Positions 1 to 6,045 are shown, counted from the stretch's first letter. The stretch is 6,587 nucleotides of DNA from CAZJCK01 sp964544635 (GCA_964544635.1 CAZJCK010000117.1:1-6587), one strand, 5' to 3'. A program made the numbers and translations. The notes: generated from the sequence alone by a model not told the origin.

Positions 1-38
1 AGCTATCAGCGAGGAAACAAAGAGCGATAGGGGAGAAA

Positions 39-287
39 ATGGTTGAGGCGATAAACGGGCCATTGACAAAGCTAATAGACTCGATTTTGGATCCCACAGT
101 AGACCGTAGCTTGGACGAGGTGACTCTTGAGTTCCTGACCAATTTAGGAGAGATCAAGCGGATTGGCTGTAGTTCCATTGAAGAGGCTGCGAGAGTACTA
201 GATCGGTTCGATTTCAATCTGATATTCAATGATGAGGGCGGTGTCTCAATCACAGATCCGCCGCCGGATATAACAAACGGGGAATAA
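39..287 (+). CDS. small hypothetical protein (82 aa)
   Basis: The reading frame starts at ATG 39 and ends with TAA at 285-287. A purine-rich GGGGAG at 30-35 lies only 3 nt before the ATG and probably serves as the ribosome binding site. The product is acidic, with no signal peptide or membrane segment. Its N-terminal two thirds looks helical (about residues 8-57), followed by a short strand-like end (NLIFNDEGGVSI) and a proline-rich tail (DPPPD). I do not recognise a family. Base composition is near 48% GC by eye, clearly lower than the kinase/activator and envelope genes to the right, which fits horizontally acquired DNA or a gene under weak selection. It is separated from the tRNA by about 80 nt and points towards it. 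It could be the last gene of an operon beginning left of the window. That it is a real gene rests on the ribosome binding site and the clean frame only. Confidence 0.6.
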   Translation: MVEAINGPLTKLIDSILDPTVDRSLDEVTLEFLTNLGEIKRIGCSSIEEAARVLDRFDFNLIFNDEGGVSITDPPPDITNGE

Positions 288-359
288 ACTCAAACCTTTC
301 GCGGGCGTAGTGCCTATACTCTGCCAAACCGGCTTGAGAACTCTGTAGGCATTGTCCAT

Positions 360-366
360 AAAAAAA
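360..366 (-). terminator. T7 tract just past the tRNA-Glu 3' end
   Basis: On the minus strand the tRNA is followed, after a single base, by seven consecutive T (A-run at 360-366 on the plus strand). The GC-rich T-arm and acceptor stem directly before it can act as the hairpin of an intrinsic terminator. There is no separate hairpin between the tRNA and the T tract, so this is inferred from position. Confidence 0.45.
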
Positions 367-367
367 G

Positions 368-440
368 CGACCCCAACGGGATTCGAACCCGTGCTGCCGC
401 CGTGAAAGGGCGGTGTCCTAGGCCTCTAGACGATGGGGTC
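368..440 (-). tRNA. tRNA-Glu (anticodon UUC)
   Basis: This is a complete 73-nt cloverleaf on the minus strand. The acceptor stem pairs GACCCCA (440-434) with TGGGGTC (375-369), with discriminator G at 368. The anticodon stem CCGCC/GGCGG encloses the loop CTTTCAC, whose central TTC (plus-strand GAA at 404-406) reads Glu codons GAA/GAG. The T-arm is ACGGG-TTCGAAT-CCCGT. The D-arm shows the usual tRNA-Glu core TCTAGAGGCCTAGGA. The 3' CCA is not encoded, so it must be added by tRNA nucleotidyltransferase. G at the discriminator matches Escherichia coli tRNA-Glu. A sigma-70-type promoter lies just upstream on the same strand and a T7 tract just downstream, so it looks like a single-gene transcription unit. 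Its 3' end faces the low-GC left end of the window, the side where tRNA-targeting integrative elements would sit. Confidence 0.97.
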
Positions 441-460
441 GTCGCAAAAACGTGAGCCCC

Positions 461-488
461 AAAATACAGATTCCGATCAACTTGTCAA
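461..488 (-). promoter_or_regulatory. sigma-70-type promoter for tRNA-Glu
   Basis: On the minus strand there is a perfect -35 hexamer TTGACA (plus strand 483-488), a 16-nt spacer, and a -10-like TATTTT (plus strand 461-466). The start would fall near 454, leaving a leader of about 13 nt before the tRNA 5' end at 440, a normal arrangement for a stable-RNA gene. The -10 matches TATAAT at 4 of 6 positions. Confidence 0.75.
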
Positions 489-533
489 GCCAAATACCGG
501 CAGAAGCAGTCCATTTCCAGTTGCCTTAAAGCG

Positions 534-550
534 CCCGCCTGAAAGGCGGG
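534..550. repeat. short GC-rich hairpin
   Basis: CCCGCCT (534-540) and AGGCGGG (544-550) form a perfect 7-bp stem with a GAA triloop. No T tract follows on either strand, so it is not a typical intrinsic terminator. It may be a REP-like intergenic palindrome or part of an RNA leader. Confidence 0.5.
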
Positions 551-599
551 GCACCGCGCCTCGACATTGTGTTCGTCGCAGAGGTGATCAGCCTGGGCC

Positions 600-625
600 C
601 CGGATCACGTCCGGGCGACCGACAA
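600..625 (+). repeat. copy A of a shared upstream motif (candidate activator site)
   Basis: The segment reads CCGGAT, then C, then ACGTCCGG, CG and CCGACAA at the right spacings. It matches 23 of its 26 positions in copy B at 3522-3549, with one 2-nt indel. CCCGGA/TCCGGG (599-604, 610-615) gives a local dyad. Both copies lie in the same orientation in non-coding DNA, this one about 200 bp before the kinase gene. It could be an NtrC-type upstream activator site or a dispersed intergenic repeat; two copies cannot decide. Confidence 0.55.
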
Positions 626-666
626 AAGCCCGCCCGAAGGCTGGGGTACCATCCAAATAGTTGTAG

Positions 667-754
667 GCCGGAATGCCAGCGGGGACTTCCGGCGTTCTTG
701 TATCATTGAATTCCCCGGAACTCTGCTCCGCCTTCGGCGGATACAGATTCCGGG
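667..754 (+). other. strongly paired leader-like element with alternative stems
   Basis: Two hairpins lie in series. The first pairs GCCGGAA (667-673) with TTCCGGC (687-693) around a 13-nt loop. The second is long: CCCGGAA (714-720) with TTCCGGG (748-754), then TCTG (722-725) with CAGA (744-747), then TCCGCC (727-732) with GGCGGA (736-741), closed by a TTC triloop. That is 17 base pairs with only small bulges. The core CCGGAA/TTCCGG occurs four times in alternation, so the arms can re-pair in mutually exclusive ways, as in attenuators and riboswitches. No clear T tract follows either hairpin, and I recognise no known riboswitch class. It ends 66 nt before the kinase ATG. Confidence 0.5.
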
Positions 755-820
755 CCACATTCACCCGCGTCCGGCAGATAAAAACTGGTCAAGCTTACGC
801 CGAACCGTTTTCTTGACGCC

Positions 821-2149
821 ATGAGTGTGGCTTCACGACGTTTGTGGGCGGTCGCCCTGTTTACCGCGCTGGTCGTGCTGGTGGTCAATGTCGCCTGGTG
901 GCTCTTCTATGAGCGAACCGAGCGCATGCTCGACGATCAGCTCGGACGTCGTCTCGAAGCCGTCGCCGCCTCGGCGGCTGTCACCATCGACACCAACCTG
1001 ATTGAACAGGTGCAGGCGGACGACCTCGACGCCCTGCTGACGGTCGCCGACCGTTTTGCGCGAATACGTCGCGCCGACTCACTTTCAGAACTGTTCATTC
1101 TCAACGACCAGTATCGCTACCTCTTCACCACCTCGCTGGAACCCAACGCCGAATATATCCTCGCTCCGCTCAATGCACCATACATCGATTCCGTCGTCTA
1201 TGAACTGACAACCGTCGCCATAGCCACCGAGTCGTACCGGTCGGGCGGGGTCTATCTCAAGTCGGCGTTTGCGCCGCTGTACGATCGCTACGGCCTGGTG
1301 ACAGCGGTGGTGGGGGTGGAGGCCTCGGTCGACTACTTCACGGTGCTTTCAGATCTGCGCAACAATCTCTACCTGGCGACCGGCCTGTCGATAGCCGGTG
1401 GTGTCGTGTTCGGCCTGATCTTCTTTATTTTCCAGCGCCGCGTCAACCGTGCCGAGCAGCGCCTCTTTTTGAACGAAACCCACGCCTACCTCGGGCGGAT
1501 GGTGGCGGTGGTGTCGCACGAAATCAAGAACCCCCTGATGATTATCCGGGCGTCGGCCGAACGCCTGTCCCGAAAACAACAGTCCGACGAGGCCGGCTTC
1601 ATAGTCGAAGAGACCGACCGCCTCAACCAGATCGTGTCGGGTTACCTGCAGTTCTCCGCCAGCGGCGCAACCAGTTTTGTCGGCAGCCAGCCGAAAGAAC
1701 AGATCAACCTGCGCGAGCTGGTCGAGTCGATCAAGGCGCACTTTCACGGCAACTACCGTGACCACGACATTCACTGGATCGACCTTCCGGCCGACGACAG
1801 TATCAGTATCACCAGCTACCGCAATGCCCTGCGCCAGGTGATGCTCAACCTGTTGATCAACGGCGCCGACGCCTGCTTGGCGGTCAATCGACCGATCGAG
1901 GTCGGTATCGGGGCGGCGGAACGAGACGGGCGAGTTGTCTTCGATATCGTCGATCACGGCTCCGGGATGTCGAAACAGGTAATGAAAACACTCTTTGAAC
2001 CTTTCCGAACCACCAAGACGACCGGCTCCGGGCTGGGCCTGTTTTTGTCGCGGAAAATCGTTGGTGAGATGGGCGGCGAGATCGATATTGCCTCGGAAGA
2101 GGGGACGGGAACCACCGTCAGTATCATTCTGCCAAAGGAAGCAACATAG
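821..2149 (+). CDS. membrane sensor histidine kinase, CACHE-like sensor, NtrB/AtoS type
   Basis: This 442-aa inner-membrane kinase should autophosphorylate on His and pass the phosphate to the activator encoded 4 nt downstream. A short cytoplasmic N-terminus leads into TM1 (about 8-29). A periplasmic domain of about 155 residues follows, with CACHE/PDC-like stretches (LFILNDQYRYLFTT; LKSAFAPLYDRYGLVTAVVGVE at 146-167), then TM2 (about 183-204). No HAMP or PAS domain is evident: TM2 joins the kinase core through about 15 residues. The H-box is VSHEIKNPLMII with H233. The N-box is NLLINGADA (N347), the G1 box DHGSG (378-382), the F-box FEPF (392-395) and the G2 box GSGLGL (402-407). All catalytic motifs look intact. 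The next upstream in-frame stop (779-781) leaves no other ATG, so ATG 821 is preferred although no Shine-Dalgarno sequence precedes it. The ligand cannot be read from sequence. Confidence 0.93.
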   Translation: MSVASRRLWAVALFTALVVLVVNVAWWLFYERTERMLDDQLGRRLEAVAASAAVTIDTNLIEQVQADDLDALLTVADRFARIRRADSLSELFILNDQYRYLFTTSLEPNAEYILAPLNAPYIDSVVYELTTVAIATESYRSGGVYLKSAFAPLYDRYGLVTAVVGVEASVDYFTVLSDLRNNLYLATGLSIAGGVVFGLIFFIFQRRVNRAEQRLFLNETHAYLGRMVAVVSHEIKNPLMIIRASAERLSRKQQSDEAGFIVEETDRLNQIVSGYLQFSASGATSFVGSQPKEQINLRELVESIKAHFHGNYRDHDIHWIDLPADDSISITSYRNALRQVMLNLLINGADACLAVNRPIEVGIGAAERDGRVVFDIVDHGSGMSKQVMKTLFEPFRTTKTTGSGLGLFLSRKIVGEMGGEIDIASEEGTGTTVSIILPKEAT

Positions 2150-2153
2150 ACGT

Positions 2154-3494
2154 ATGGCAAATATCTTAGTTGTCGACGACGAACCGAAAATGACCTCGCT
2201 GGTCTGCGGCGAACTGGAGGATGCCGGGCATACGGTTACCACTGCGACGCGACCCAAAGAAGCGCTCGAGCTGATAGGCAGGCATTCCTACGATATCGTG
2301 GTTACCGACCTTTCGATGCCCGAAGTTTCCGGTATGCAGATTCTCGAGGCTGCCATGGAAAAGGGCGGGGCCGAGGTAATCATTATGACCGCCTACGGTT
2401 CGATCGAGTCAGCGGTTGCTGCCATGAAAAAAGGCGCCACCGACTACCTGCTCAAACCGTTCTCACTCGAGGAACTCCGCCTGCAGGTCGATCAAATCGT
2501 AGCCCGGCAGAAAGAGAAGTCCCTCGGCGAGCATTTCCGCAAAGTACACGAGCAGTCGTCGTACGGTGACTTCATCGGCGCCGCCGCCGCAACCGACCGG
2601 GTGAAACAGCTTCTGGGCAAGGTGGCGCCGACCGACTCGACTGTCCTTATTACCGGGCGCTCCGGCACCGGCAAGGAACTGGCGGCACGGATGGTGCACG
2701 ACCAGTCGCCGCGCGCCGGCAAACCGTTCATTGCCGTAAACTGTGCCGCCCTGACCGAAACTCTCCTTGAGTCGGAGCTGTTCGGCCATGAGAAAGGCGC
2801 CTTCACCGGGGCGGTGGCGCGCAAGCGGGGACGGTTCGAGCTGGCTGATGGCGGCACTATCTTTCTCGACGAAATCGGTGAACTGTCGCCGGGCATTCAA
2901 TCGAAACTGCTTCGGGTGCTCGAAGAGAAGAAACTCACCCGCGTCGGCGGCGTCGACCTGGTTGATATCGATGTCCGCATCGTGGCTGCGACCAACCGAC
3001 CTATGAAGCAGGATGTGAAGGATGGAAAGTTCCGTGAGGATCTGTTCTTCAGGCTCAACGTCTTCCCGATCGAAATGCCGACGCTGTCGGAACGTCGTGA
3101 AGATATCATTCCCCTCGCCGAGTACTTCCTGAAGAAGCAGGGGTATCGATTCCCGACGTTGAGTGAAGCGGTGCGCAACCTGTTGCTGGCGTATGACTGG
3201 CCGGGCAACATTCGTGAGTTGCGCAACGCCATGGAGCGCGCCGCCATCTTAGCCGGCGGCGAAGAAATTGCGGTCGAAGATTTCTCGCTGGAGATCGATG
3301 ATGCTCCGTTGGTCGAGGGAGAGATAGCCGCGCCGGCGCCGGCGACCGGGCAGGGTCTGGAGTCGACCGAAAAAAAGATGATTGTCGATGCCCTGGCCAG
3401 GGCCGGTGGCAATAAGACGGAGGCGGCGAAACTGCTGAAAATCACCCGGCGGCGGCTCTACAGTCGAATGAAAGTGCACGGCATCCAGCCGTGA
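2154..3494 (+). CDS. NtrC-family sigma-54-dependent response regulator
   Basis: The 446-aa product has the complete three-domain plan of an enhancer-binding activator. The receiver domain (about 1-118) has the acidic pair D8/D9, phosphoacceptor D52 (VVTDLSMP), T79 and K101. The AAA+ domain (about 138-365) has Walker A GRSGTGKE (168-175), the sigma-54-contacting loop GAFTGA (215-220), Walker B GGTIFLDE (233-240) and the sensor II motif WPGNIRELRN (349-358). A Fis-type helix-turn-helix closes the protein (about 415-446, GGNKTEAAKLLKITRRRLYSR). ATG 2154 is chosen because the receiver fold begins at once (MANILVVDDE); the open frame upstream runs antisense-like inside the kinase gene and encodes nothing receiver-like. 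AAGGAAG at 2135-2141 can serve as ribosome binding site, rather far from the start, so translational coupling to the kinase is likely. Its cognate kinase is surely the preceding gene. Likely targets are its own operon and the envelope pair downstream. Confidence 0.95.
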   Translation: MANILVVDDEPKMTSLVCGELEDAGHTVTTATRPKEALELIGRHSYDIVVTDLSMPEVSGMQILEAAMEKGGAEVIIMTAYGSIESAVAAMKKGATDYLLKPFSLEELRLQVDQIVARQKEKSLGEHFRKVHEQSSYGDFIGAAAATDRVKQLLGKVAPTDSTVLITGRSGTGKELAARMVHDQSPRAGKPFIAVNCAALTETLLESELFGHEKGAFTGAVARKRGRFELADGGTIFLDEIGELSPGIQSKLLRVLEEKKLTRVGGVDLVDIDVRIVAATNRPMKQDVKDGKFREDLFFRLNVFPIEMPTLSERREDIIPLAEYFLKKQGYRFPTLSEAVRNLLLAYDWPGNIRELRNAMERAAILAGGEEIAVEDFSLEIDDAPLVEGEIAAPAPATGQGLESTEKKMIVDALARAGGNKTEAAKLLKITRRRLYSRMKVHGIQP

Positions 3495-3518
3495 CTGGCT
3501 CGTATGGGCCGGGATATT

Positions 3519-3566
3519 GTACCGGATGGTACGTCCGGTCGCCCGACAAGTTTTGCCGGGTTGTCG
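3519..3566 (+). other. overlapping small hairpins after the regulator gene
   Basis: GTACC (3519-3523) pairs with GGTAC (3528-3532) across GGAT, while ACCGGA (3521-3526) can instead pair with TCCGGT (3534-3539). Further on CGACAA (3544-3549) pairs with TTGTCG (3561-3566). The first two are mutually exclusive. No T tract follows, so I do not call a terminator. The first dyad may simply be the symmetry of a protein-binding site. Confidence 0.4.
3522..3549 (+). repeat. copy B of the shared upstream motif (candidate activator site)
   Basis: CCGGATGGTACGTCCGG is followed by T, CG, C and CCGACAA; the same blocks occur in copy A at 600-625 with a 2-nt shorter spacer. The inner GTCCGG-TCG-CCCGAC is a near-palindrome (5 of 6 arm positions match). 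Its centre lies about 100 bp upstream of the start site expected from the sigma-54-like element at 3610-3625, the usual place for an NtrC-family enhancer. That placement is the main argument for an operator rather than a neutral repeat. Confidence 0.55.
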
Positions 3567-3591
3567 TAAGTGTCTGCAGGTCAGTCATGTA

Positions 3592-3604
3592 GCGCTGATA
3601 GCGC
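3592..3604. repeat. GCGCT-GAT-AGCGC dyad
   Basis: A perfect 5-bp inverted repeat with a 3-nt centre lies 5 nt before the sigma-54-like -24 element. It also appears as a direct repeat of TAGCGC (3590-3595, 3599-3604). It may be a protein-binding site; it is short enough to be chance. Confidence 0.3.
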
Positions 3605-3609
3605 GTGTC

Positions 3610-3625
3610 CGGCACGGCGCTTGAT
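3610..3625 (+). promoter_or_regulatory. sigma-54-like -24/-12 promoter for the envelope pair
   Basis: CGGCACG-GCGC-TTGAT is close to the sigma-54 consensus TGGCACG-N4-TTGCW with exact spacing. The -24 GG is present (3611-3612); the -12 GC reads GA (3623-3624), the one serious mismatch. Transcription would start near 3636, giving a 25-nt leader that includes the GGAG ribosome binding site. It sits just downstream of an NtrC-family gene and a candidate enhancer. The -12 mismatch means activity is not assured. Confidence 0.5.
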
Positions 3626-3639
3626 ACATATGTCAAGCG
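3618..3639. promoter_or_regulatory. 22-bp palindrome over the -12 and start region
   Basis: CGCTTGA (3618-3624) and TCAAGCG (3633-3639) are perfect 7-bp inverted arms around the 8-nt centre TACATATG. The size suits a dimeric helix-turn-helix repressor. It overlaps the -12 element and predicted start of the sigma-54-like promoter, so a bound protein would block it. It is not an FNR site, which has a 6-nt gap between TTGA and TCAA. Confidence 0.5.
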
Positions 3640-3660
3640 ACTCGCAACTGGAGAAGTGAT

Positions 3661-4722
3661 ATGAAGAAGCGTTCAACCATACACGTACTGCTGCCAATCC
3701 TCGTCTTTCTGCTCGCGCCCGGTCTCGTGGCGCAGCCGGGGATGGGGCAAAATGACGATCCGCGCATCGAGCGGATTCGTATGGAACTGGAGCGAACCGA
3801 GCAGCTTATCGAGCGGGCCCGCGAGGCGGTCGATGTTTCGCGGTCACCGGCGGCGGCTGTTGCTGTCGAGAAAGCGTTGCAACTGCAGGAGCAGGCGCGA
3901 GCCCGCTTCCAGCAGGGCAACCTGGCCGGCTACCTGCAGGCCGACAAGCTGACCCGTGAGGCGCGGGAACTGGCCCGCAAGGCGCTGATCGTCGCCCGCT
4001 CAAGCGAACAAAATGAAGACCGCGTCCTGGCTCGACTGGAGCGAGTGCAGGATCTCCTTGATCGAACCCGCGAGTATCTGTCCGAGGCCGACCGTGCCCC
4101 CATGCGGCCGCTGTTTGAACTGGCGGTCGATAACCTCGATAAGGCCTGGCAGTTCTATCGCGCCAACCAGCACCGCGTCGCCCTCAAGCTGGCTGATCAT
4201 GTGGAGTCGACTGCCCGGCGTGTCATGGAGGCTTCCGGACGTTCCATCGGCGGTGGCGGTCAGTATAACTCTCGACTGGAACGAGTCGAGCAGTATATTG
4301 AACGGGTCCGGCAGCGGATCGCTGACGGCCAGTGCGGGTCGGAGGCGGCAGTCAAGTTCATCGAACAGGCTGAGCGCGGAGTCCGGATTGCCCGTGAAGC
4401 GGCCATGCGCGGTGAAGCCGAGATCGCCCTCGAATCACTCGAACAAGCCCAGCGCCTGGCTACCGAGGCGGGCGGCTACTGTGACAACGGGTTCCGTCTG
4501 GAGCACCAGTACGAACGCCTGAAAAGCCGGTGGGAGCAATTGTCGGAGCGGGCGCCGTCAAGCGGACCGGCCCGTGACGTGCTCGCTCAGGCCGCCGATC
4601 AGCTTGAACTGGCCCGCGACAAGATCGGCCAGGAAGAGTTCGAGGCTGCCGCCGCGGCCCTGCGGGTGGCCCAGATGCAACTCGGTCAGGTTGAAGAGCA
4701 ACTGCGAATCGGTCAACCCTGA
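3661..4722 (+). CDS. secreted four-repeat alpha-helical (coiled-coil-like) protein
   Basis: The 353-aa product has a signal peptide (KKR, hydrophobic stretch, cleavage probably after GLVA, residue 24) with no lipobox cysteine, so it should be periplasmic or surface-exposed. The mature part is almost wholly helical and built of four units of about 80 residues, starting near 43, 126, 206 and 283. Each opens with an LER(V/T)-type helix (ELERTEQLIERARE, RLERVQDLLDRTRE, RLERVEQYIERVRQ, QYERLKSRWEQLSE), then an Ala-rich helical hairpin. Repeats 2 and 3 keep DNA similarity: 15 of 16 bases at 4031-4046 and 4271-4286, exactly 80 codons apart. Only two cysteines exist (C225, C274), at the start and end of repeat 3, and could form a disulphide. 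A good ribosome binding site, GGAGAAG (3650-3656), precedes the ATG. I recognise no named family. Co-transcription with the beta-barrel gene suggests a shared envelope role, such as a scaffold or periplasmic partner. Confidence 0.88.
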   Translation: MKKRSTIHVLLPILVFLLAPGLVAQPGMGQNDDPRIERIRMELERTEQLIERAREAVDVSRSPAAAVAVEKALQLQEQARARFQQGNLAGYLQADKLTREARELARKALIVARSSEQNEDRVLARLERVQDLLDRTREYLSEADRAPMRPLFELAVDNLDKAWQFYRANQHRVALKLADHVESTARRVMEASGRSIGGGGQYNSRLERVEQYIERVRQRIADGQCGSEAAVKFIEQAERGVRIAREAAMRGEAEIALESLEQAQRLATEAGGYCDNGFRLEHQYERLKSRWEQLSERAPSSGPARDVLAQAADQLELARDKIGQEEFEAAAAALRVAQMQLGQVEEQLRIGQP

Positions 4723-4740
4723 TCAAGCAGCGAGGATTGC

Positions 4741-6027
4741 ATGAAGGTTGCGGGTGTTTGGGTTGCGGCAATCGCCCTTTTTCTAACCCTGAATCCAACG
4801 GTGACATTGGCAGCTGATTCCACCGGCCTGTCTTTTTCCGCCGGCTTCGGCTACGACTTCATCTCGCAGCAGTATTTCCTCGACACCATCGCCGATCCTG
4901 ATGTCGACGACATCGATCTCGCCCTCGAACTGACCACCACCTTCCTCGACGATTACAAGGGCCAGCTGGGCATTACCCTCAGGCCGTTCACGTCGACCGA
5001 TTTCGAATGGCGAAATCTGTTCGAGCAGAGCGACGAGGCATTCAGGCTGAAATCGACCCCGGAATGGAATACCCGCTGGGGTGGCAGCCGCATCGAACTG
5101 TCCGGCGAACTGGATTACAAGGATCAACAGTCTGCCGACGGCAGCTCCAGTTTCGACACCGGCTATCTCTATCTCTGGGGGAACGGACGGGCGGTGGTGC
5201 CGCTCTCGTTCTACTACAACCTCCATGTAAAGGGTTTTCTGTCGAGCGTCGAGTTCGACACGCCGTCGGTATTCAACTACGACCACCGGCGGGGCGGCCT
5301 GCAGATCGGGCTCGAGCGGCTGTTCGACGACTTTTCGTCGATCCGTCTTGACCTGTTCGCAACCGGCCGTCAAGTCCCCGATTCGACCGACATCAACTAC
5401 CTCAGCCTGGGCCTCAACAGCTCGGCCATCTGGCTGTACGGGGGCGGTTCACTGGACTTCTGGGGGCGGTTTGAGCGCAAGGACTATGACCGCCCGGGCG
5501 GCCAGTCGGACTTCAGCCGGGTCGAGTTCAGCACCCGGAACGAGCATGGGCTGGGGGGGCGCTGGCAGAGCCGCCAGGAACTGGAGTACGAATTGACCCT
5601 GTTTACCGGCAATGCCGAGGTCAATTTCGACTTCAGTCGGCTTGAATTGGCCGGGCTGGTCGGACGGGATATCGGGCGGTTCACTCTGTTGGCCGGGCCG
5701 CGTTTCGAGCTGCTCGATGAGAGGCCGGTGGATGTTGATTTCGATGAAGACTACACCGAATTCGGGGGGCAGATCAACCTGGATTATTTCGCCCTTTCCG
5801 GTATCTTCCTGTCGGCCCAATCGCAGCTCGGGCGGCGCTCGTGGCGGAACGAATTGAGTCTCAATTCCGACTTCGTATTCAACCGTATCTTTGTCCTGTT
5901 TGACCTGTCAATCGTCCAATCACTTTCGCTCAACTCGCTGGTCAGCGCCGAGTGGGAGTGGCACGATGACCCGCAGGACGACAGCCGGCTGTACCTCTTG
6001 TCGACCATGCTGACCTTTGAATTCTAG
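4741..6027 (+). CDS. predicted outer-membrane beta-barrel protein
   Basis: The 428-aa product starts with a Sec signal peptide (about 1-25, ending TLAA). The mature protein has alternating polar/apolar strands rich in aromatics throughout (for example IRLDLFATGR, SLDFWGRFERKDY, QINLDYFALSGIFLSAQSQL) separated by short Asp/Gly/Ser turns. It ends in LYLLSTMLTFEF, with the C-terminal Phe typical of BAM-recognised barrels. The length suits a mid-sized barrel; I cannot count strands reliably. No TonB box, plug or OmpA-like domain is visible. GAGG (4732-4735) lies 5 nt before the ATG, and only 18 nt separate it from the preceding gene, so they form one operon. It could be a porin, a transporter or an assembly protein; the family is unknown to me. 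Two G runs (5553-5559 and 5764-5769) lie in the coding region. Confidence 0.85.
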   Translation: MKVAGVWVAAIALFLTLNPTVTLAADSTGLSFSAGFGYDFISQQYFLDTIADPDVDDIDLALELTTTFLDDYKGQLGITLRPFTSTDFEWRNLFEQSDEAFRLKSTPEWNTRWGGSRIELSGELDYKDQQSADGSSSFDTGYLYLWGNGRAVVPLSFYYNLHVKGFLSSVEFDTPSVFNYDHRRGGLQIGLERLFDDFSSIRLDLFATGRQVPDSTDINYLSLGLNSSAIWLYGGGSLDFWGRFERKDYDRPGGQSDFSRVEFSTRNEHGLGGRWQSRQELEYELTLFTGNAEVNFDFSRLELAGLVGRDIGRFTLLAGPRFELLDERPVDVDFDEDYTEFGGQINLDYFALSGIFLSAQSQLGRRSWRNELSLNSDFVFNRIFVLFDLSIVQSLSLNSLVSAEWEWHDDPQDDSRLYLLSTMLTFEF

Positions 6028-6045
6028 TTTCATCACGCCGCACAC

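Larger units (their letters stand above)
441..820. other. 380-bp intergenic region, rich in dyad symmetry
   Basis: No convincing gene is present. The region holds the minus-strand tRNA promoter, a short GC hairpin (534-550), a copy of a motif also found before the downstream operon (600-625), and a strongly paired block (667-754). The last 66 nt before the kinase start show no good Shine-Dalgarno sequence and no convincing -35/-10 pair; a GTCAAG (788-793) and CTTGAC (812-817) inverted pair brackets the zone just before the ATG. The promoter of the kinase operon should be here but I cannot place it. Confidence 0.7.

Noticed and set aside
311..351. TGCCTA/TAGGCA inverted repeat as terminator of the 39-287 gene
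   Set aside because: The arms are 6 bp with a 29-nt loop and no T tract after them on the plus strand; too weak to call.
433..660. 75-aa open frame on the plus strand right of the tRNA
   Set aside because: It starts inside the tRNA gene, crosses the tRNA promoter and several hairpins, and gives a Pro/Arg-rich product with no ribosome binding site.
786..801. GG-N10-GC spacing before the kinase, a possible sigma-54 promoter
   Set aside because: Beyond GG and GC almost no other consensus base matches, and the start would lie only about 9 nt before the ATG.
1995..2153. 53-residue N-terminal extension of the response regulator
   Set aside because: It overlaps the kinase ATPase domain in another frame; the receiver fold begins exactly at ATG 2154.
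1349..2257. 302-aa minus-strand frame opposite the kinase and activator
   Set aside because: It is antisense to two genes with intact catalytic motifs, and its product is typical of an antisense reading of GC-rich coding DNA.
3618..3639. FNR-type site reading of TTGA...TCAA
   Set aside because: The gap between the half-sites is 8 nt; FNR needs 6.
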